Origin: Hetaerina americana
Lineage: Eukaryota; Arthropoda; Insecta; Odonata; Calopterygidae
Direction of reading: 5' to 3'
Assembly: GCA_022747635.1 (NCBI GenBank)
Contig: JAKTNV010000167.1
Span: forward strand, 310,001-374,000
DNA length: 64,000 bases
The notes beneath the pieces were generated by a model. The model was not told the DNA's origin, searched no databases, and saw only the letters and a list, made by a program, of their open reading frames with translations. Shown here piece by piece: positions 59,251 to 64,000 of this stretch. How positions within the stretch are numbered: the first letter of the stretch is position 1; each line of letters begins with the position of its first letter. Position numbers and translations under genes: made by a program.

Positions 59251-61050
59251 CTGGATTGACTCCCCTTTCCTCCCGACAGTGCTATCACTCTCCTGTTAAA
59301 CGCGTCCATTTCACTCTTTGGGTAATCCCACCCCATGTTGATTTTTCCCTATCATTTGTTAATTTTATGTTTTCATTCCCATGTTAGCTATACCTGTATG
59401 TTAGCTCTAAAAAATTTCAATATGGCCTGCTTCATAGCGATCTCATCGATCTACATTGATATATATTCTTATTCATTAAATATGAACTTCATCTTATTTC
59501 TAAAGATTGATTATTCCACTGATTCATTCGCAACCCGAATCACAATTCTTTATAACTTTTGAAAACAATGGTGGTATAAAAAAATGCGTTAACATACCAA
59601 GGTCAAAGTATTTGGCTTACCATAAGTGTACTCTTGATTGTATATTGTATTAATTAACTTAGAAGACATCAATATACATTAATTGCACCTGCTAATGAAA
59701 TCCTGCAATCTAGCAGACGATCCACATTAAATCCTTTCTCTTCCGAGAAGAATAATTATGAACTTTGTAAATCAAACTGGATTGAATCCTCAATGATAAA
59801 TTCTCAATCGCAAATGGAAATGATTTCCGAGTATGATTCTACTACAGCCAGCTTGTTATCATTTCTTTGATACGTCAGCGTCTAGCCGATGGTTTTTTGT
59901 TAAAATGAAATTATGTTACTGTTGTGGTGAATATTAATAGCGACATTGTTAGAGTCAAAAGATATTACGAGGTGAATTCAAATTATTTTCTTATGCTTTC
60001 AATGTTTGTTTCACCAACCAATCCAAAATGACACGTGGCGAAAATATTATGTTATGGTCATGCGAGTTTTTAATACAGTTAAAATCTGCGAATTGTCACG
60101 CATATTAAGATAAGATTAAATACGGTCGATCAACTAGAGAAAATAAGCAAGGGTCGCGGGGAGGAAATGTACCGTAGTTTTCCGAATCCGTGCAGGCCCA
60201 CCGTCAATTTGGTGGAATTATGACCTGCGAGAGTATGTTTTGGAATCATTTGTATTAAATAACATTTGATTTGTAAAACTCTTTCAGATTCCCCCTCATC
60301 GTTAACAGAACAGACCACTGCGTACGCCGCATGGCGAGCCGCTCGAACACCCGAGCTTGTTTCATCACAGGAATTAGGTTTTCATTTCAGTCCACACCAT
60401 TGACGAATCATGAGCCCGTGTGATTATGGAAAAGTGAGCATCTTTAAATTCCTACGGCCTCTTTTATTGTCCCTCAATCTCCATTTATTCCAGTTATGTT
60501 CCGTTTCAATTTTAATATGGTAGCACCCCTGGACAATTTTAGAATAATGCACCTCATCCTGTCAAAGGAACCTTTTAATTTAAATCTGTGAATTGGCTAA
60601 ACTATTTCCTATACCCATATGGCAAAGTATTTACTGCATTGACGAGAGTTTGATATTATTAATCTATTTACTAGTAATTTAACAGTAGCAGCAGTGATAG
60701 AAATGTGAGACGAGGTCTCTAATAATGAGATTTATCCTATTACGAAAGAGTTTCAAGGAATAATAATTTACATAATTAGGAAAGGCTTAACCGAACGTGA
60801 AAACTGGGGAGAATACTGCAGATGAACCAGCCTAATTGGTTTAGACGACATTTTTAGATTGAAATGACCCCGCGCATTGGCAAACCACTTCAGTTTACGA
60901 AATATTATTGAAAGAACTGATAACGGCAAACTAACGATAACTCAAGAATATTATAATGTTTCTCAGGCCTAACTTTGTGGAATTTGCATGACATATTGAA
61001 TGCAATGAAATATTTGACTTTCTAATTCCACACACTTTATTTAAAAACAC

Positions 61051-61119
61051 GACCCAGGTTTCGACGTTGAACGCCATCATCATGACCTGATGATGACGTT
61101 CAACGTCGAAACCTGGGTC
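61051..61119 (+). ncRNA. hammerhead-ribozyme-like palindrome of Penelope type
   Basis: On the plus strand CTGATGA (61087-61093) is followed by a stem II hairpin (GACG 61095-61098, loop TTCAA, CGTC 61104-61107), GAAAC (61108-61112) and a minimal stem III: A-C at 61111-61112 pairs with G-T at 61117-61118 around CTGG, leaving C61119 as the cleavage-site base. Small type I hammerheads with 2-bp stem III are known from Penelope-like retroelements. One extra T (61094) between CTGATGA and stem II is unusual. The left half (61051-61083) is the same sequence inverted, matching at 31 of 33 positions with its CTGATGA box altered. On the minus strand it continues GTCGTGTTTTTAAATAAA. No Penelope reverse transcriptase is visible nearby. 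Confidence 0.55.
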
Positions 61120-64000
61120 CTCCTGTAAAAGAAGTCTCCTTAGCTTCACACTACATGGATTATTTATGCCTGCCAATACAACTTGGTGCTTATACCCCAC
61201 ACCTTTACCTGTGGAATCAACCGCAGCGCTTTCTTCTTTCACCATCTTACGCCCATCTCATGCAGCTCCATCGCTGCCTTCCATCTCCATGGCACCCGTA
61301 TACTACACCTTTCAATTACCATATTTAACACCCGAAAATCCTCTGAAAATAAAATTAAGAATTTCCATGGCCACATTTCAAAAGAGTCCCAATGGATAGT
61401 AGGAAGCGGAGTAAATGAGACTCCTTTATTACCTTTTGTTAGTGTTAATGCTATTTGATAGTTCTGATGAGATGAATGTCATAGCAGAAACGTAATAGTA
61501 GGCATATTGTGAATTATACATTTTATTATAATAAATTTTGTTTTTCATTTCAAACTATTAAACTGTCAGGAACAAAAACATTGAATGTTTTCCCGTGACA
61601 CACTTACGTTTCAAATAAACGACATCCGCCGCGCGATTTCCCTTCAAATATTCGTCGCCTTGAGATCTACCCCAAGAATAAGTGTATATCCTTTTTTTGT
61701 CGGTGCTGTTCTAACATTCGCTAAAAAATGAAAATGTCCCCCCATATTCGAATGTGATCTATTTTTGGAGCTAATATTATCGACTATCTACCTATAAATA
61801 GCTTTCGCTGATTATTCTCAATTTCGGGAGTAATAGACGTTTTGTTACCTTCAAACAAGACAACTTCGGTGACCTACAGTTATGCATACGTGTTCGTTGA
61901 CGTTTTTTCCCATGGAGCGATATCCTTCACCGTTTGTAGGTTCGAAATGTTTGTTGTTTATTTTCAAAATCCGTTTATAGCAATGTCCTCACATGCTTTA
62001 ATAACGTTTAATAGGGGTGATGATTCTCTGTCGTAAGGATTAACAAAATCGATTACAGGGTTAACGGCTTTTTCAAATTCGGGGCATTTCCTCTGGCCAT
62101 TTTATGAGGCATGAGGCAGCATTTTGAAATCCTTGCGAAGGTGAATTCCGATTGGAAATATCTTGAACATTAATCTTAGTTTCAAACCGGGAACCCTCAT
62201 CCTTGCTAAATGCAAAGTGCTTCACCACTCGAATCGTTATATAGCAATCAAGGATAGGTAACATATTACCGTGCACGACTACTTCGTTTCCAATGAGACG
62301 AATCACTATGCCGTTGCAACCTATCCACAAAACTGTTTTCACAGAGGAAATTCTTTCAATTCATTTTGCCGAGATTAGAGCTATTTCTTGGCACCAACGC
62401 CCTCTTCCGGCGTTCCAAAATCTTCACGGCGTCCGTCTGCTGCAACGCTATCGTAAAATATATCAGATTCCATCTCATAGCGACGGGGGAGGAAGTCTTC
62501 AAACAGTACTTTCTCTTTATGTGTTTCTCATTAAGCCATAAAATAGTGTCCTATGGTGTACTATATATTCTTAGTTATTCCAGTAAGACCAGATTGCAAC
62601 TGAACGAATTTTAAAATTAATCTTAAGTCAATTTTTACCGTTAAATATTGGGATTCATTTTATTAAATATATTGGTAGCAATTTTGATTTGATAATCAGC
62701 AACTGCGCCATCATAAGGTAAAGGTAAACAGAATCTGAACCACCAAATCTTATGGTATTAAAATGCGAAGTTACTTAAAATATAGCAATTCCAACTTATA
62801 CACATCCCTAATAAGGAATGTCATTTCAATTTGGTATAACTTTGGCTTCTTACGTTTTGTTTTGCATTTCATTCTGTGTTAACTCAAGTTAATGAAATGC
62901 ATGTAATGATGGCAGTAGACACCACAAAATTATGAATTGAGTAATTCCTTCTTTTCAACAATTTACATCAGTTTGATGCTGATGGGGCAAAAATGAGGTT
63001 GATCACGCTTCACCGGAACTAAATACTAGTTGAAAATGACCATTCCAACGAAATGAAAAACCTGATCAAGATGTTGCACTTTTATTTTAAAAAAGAATTA
63101 TTTCACATGTGTTGCAGCTGTTATTATGAAAAAATGTCTACCATATGTTAGATGGAACGACCAAAAAAAAAAATTCAGCCAAAATTTGGAAAAATATTTT
63201 TTTTAACGGTTGGGAATGAATGCCTACAAAGAATATCATGAGAACACCAGATCAGCCATTCCGAGAATGCGGTGAACGTCTTTTAATGAAGAATATTTAA
63301 TCATTCACTGGACAGGTAGACATGTACAGAAGGGTTTATTTTTCCAGCACGGGAGAGAAACAAGTTAAAAAGAAATACTGAAACAATAAACGTCTCCTTT
63401 CCGGGAAAGGATACACCTGTGTGGGAAAAAGGTTTATGTGCAAGCCATTTCAAAATTATCAGTCAAGAAGTATTCTTATGTCCCCGGTTAAAGTTGATTG
63501 CTAACAAATACAGTACGCTAAACAATATGTTCGCATGAGTACTGATTTGCCGGGGTAGGAGTGTTTTTCCAATTAATACAAGGAGACAGCCCCGTGAAGA
63601 TTGCACGCTTTTTTCAATTATAAATATACGCGGAACAATAATTAGCATTTTCTATCAATCCGAAACGGTTTAAAAAAAGCTAGTAGCATAATATTTGACG
63701 GATGCCACAGCAAAAAGATTTACAGACTAACTGAGGAAGATTTAGCTTTCGCAAGCTGTCAACTTGTGAACCGTGATTACTTTAGAGGCGATATAATGCG
63801 ACACCTAAGGCAAAACATTCTGAAAAAAAACTACGTAAAATAGTAAATTTAAAATAGTAAACAGTAAAAAGAGGTTCATTGTTGCACATTGATAAAAAAT
63901 AGGGTCGGAATTCTTTGCGGAAAGATTGAAAGAAAATAATTTGTTTTACGGGAATAAGATAACCGTCAAAGGGGTGACTATGATGTACTCTTGATTAACA

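Larger units (their letters stand above)
56200..64000 (-). repeat. unit A, copy 3 (inverted, older, runs off the window)
   Basis: The reverse complement matches, in order, copy 2-specific sequence (56200-56590 with 52200-52590; 58840-59660 with 51194-51990) and then unit A backwards: 59700-60200 with about 30260-30720, 60290-60400 with 30040-30130, 60780-60900 with about 29310-29440, 61120-61400 with about 28500-28790, 62050-62400 with about 27700-28000, 63230-63500 with about 25770-26000, and 63780-63990 with about 25290-25490. Divergence is much higher than between copies 1 and 2, and several pieces are missing. The unit continues past 64000, so its promoter part is outside. 56600-58400 shows no gene. 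Confidence 0.82.

Noticed and set aside
61000..61150. Penelope-like element with coding capacity
   Set aside because: No GIY-YIG or reverse transcriptase motifs of that class are seen within several kilobases. Only the ribozyme-like end is present.
1..64000. CRISPR arrays, operons, prophage or plasmid functions
   Set aside because: No regularly spaced repeats and no bacterial gene organisation. All evidence points to a eukaryotic, arthropod genome.

Overview
This window looks like repeat-rich, AT-rich, non-coding DNA from an arthropod, most likely an insect. The evidence is a nearly complete Jockey-clade LINE, mariner elements, a tRNA-derived SINE with a target-site duplication, many dead LINE fragments, and a TATA plus TCAGT-type initiator promoter with good splice sites. 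No complete host protein-coding gene is supported. No bacterial gene organisation is present. The species cannot be named from the sequence.

Layout. 1-3.7 kb is unassigned, with one decayed SINE. 3.74-8.89 kb is the left arm of a large inverted repeat (IR-1) holding a dead LINE fragment and a truncated mariner. 8.9-20.2 kb is unique sequence carrying a fold-back element with a Pol III B box, the Jockey element (10737-15598, minus), a LINE endonuclease relic, a complete SINE (18136-18440) and a LINE 3' fragment. 20.4-30.78 kb is 'unit A' copy 1, which stops at an internally deleted mariner (30779-31529). 33.03-40.36 kb is the right arm of IR-1. 40.94-52.6 kb is unit A copy 2, and 56.2-64.0 kb is an older, inverted copy 3 that runs off the window.

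The main story is structural. A roughly 10-11 kb unit is present three times, twice in direct and once in inverted orientation, and IR-1 flanks copy 1. Copies 1 and 2 are mosaic: blocks with almost no differences alternate with clearly diverged blocks, as expected from gene conversion between copies. Both copies keep a TATA box, an arthropod-type initiator, a 121-nt first exon ending in a strong splice donor, and a pyrimidine-rich acceptor about 320-340 bp further on. Unit A may therefore carry the 5' part of a transcription unit (a host gene or a non-coding RNA) whose body I cannot identify.

The second notable signal is a set of three palindromic or half-palindromic motifs built like the small hammerhead ribozymes of Penelope-like retroelements. 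The best is at 61051-61119, inserted in copy 3. The coding content is otherwise transposon-derived: Jockey ORF1 (open), Jockey ORF2 (one frameshift), three mariner transposase relics with the catalytic part missing, and at least eight LINE reverse transcriptase or endonuclease relics.
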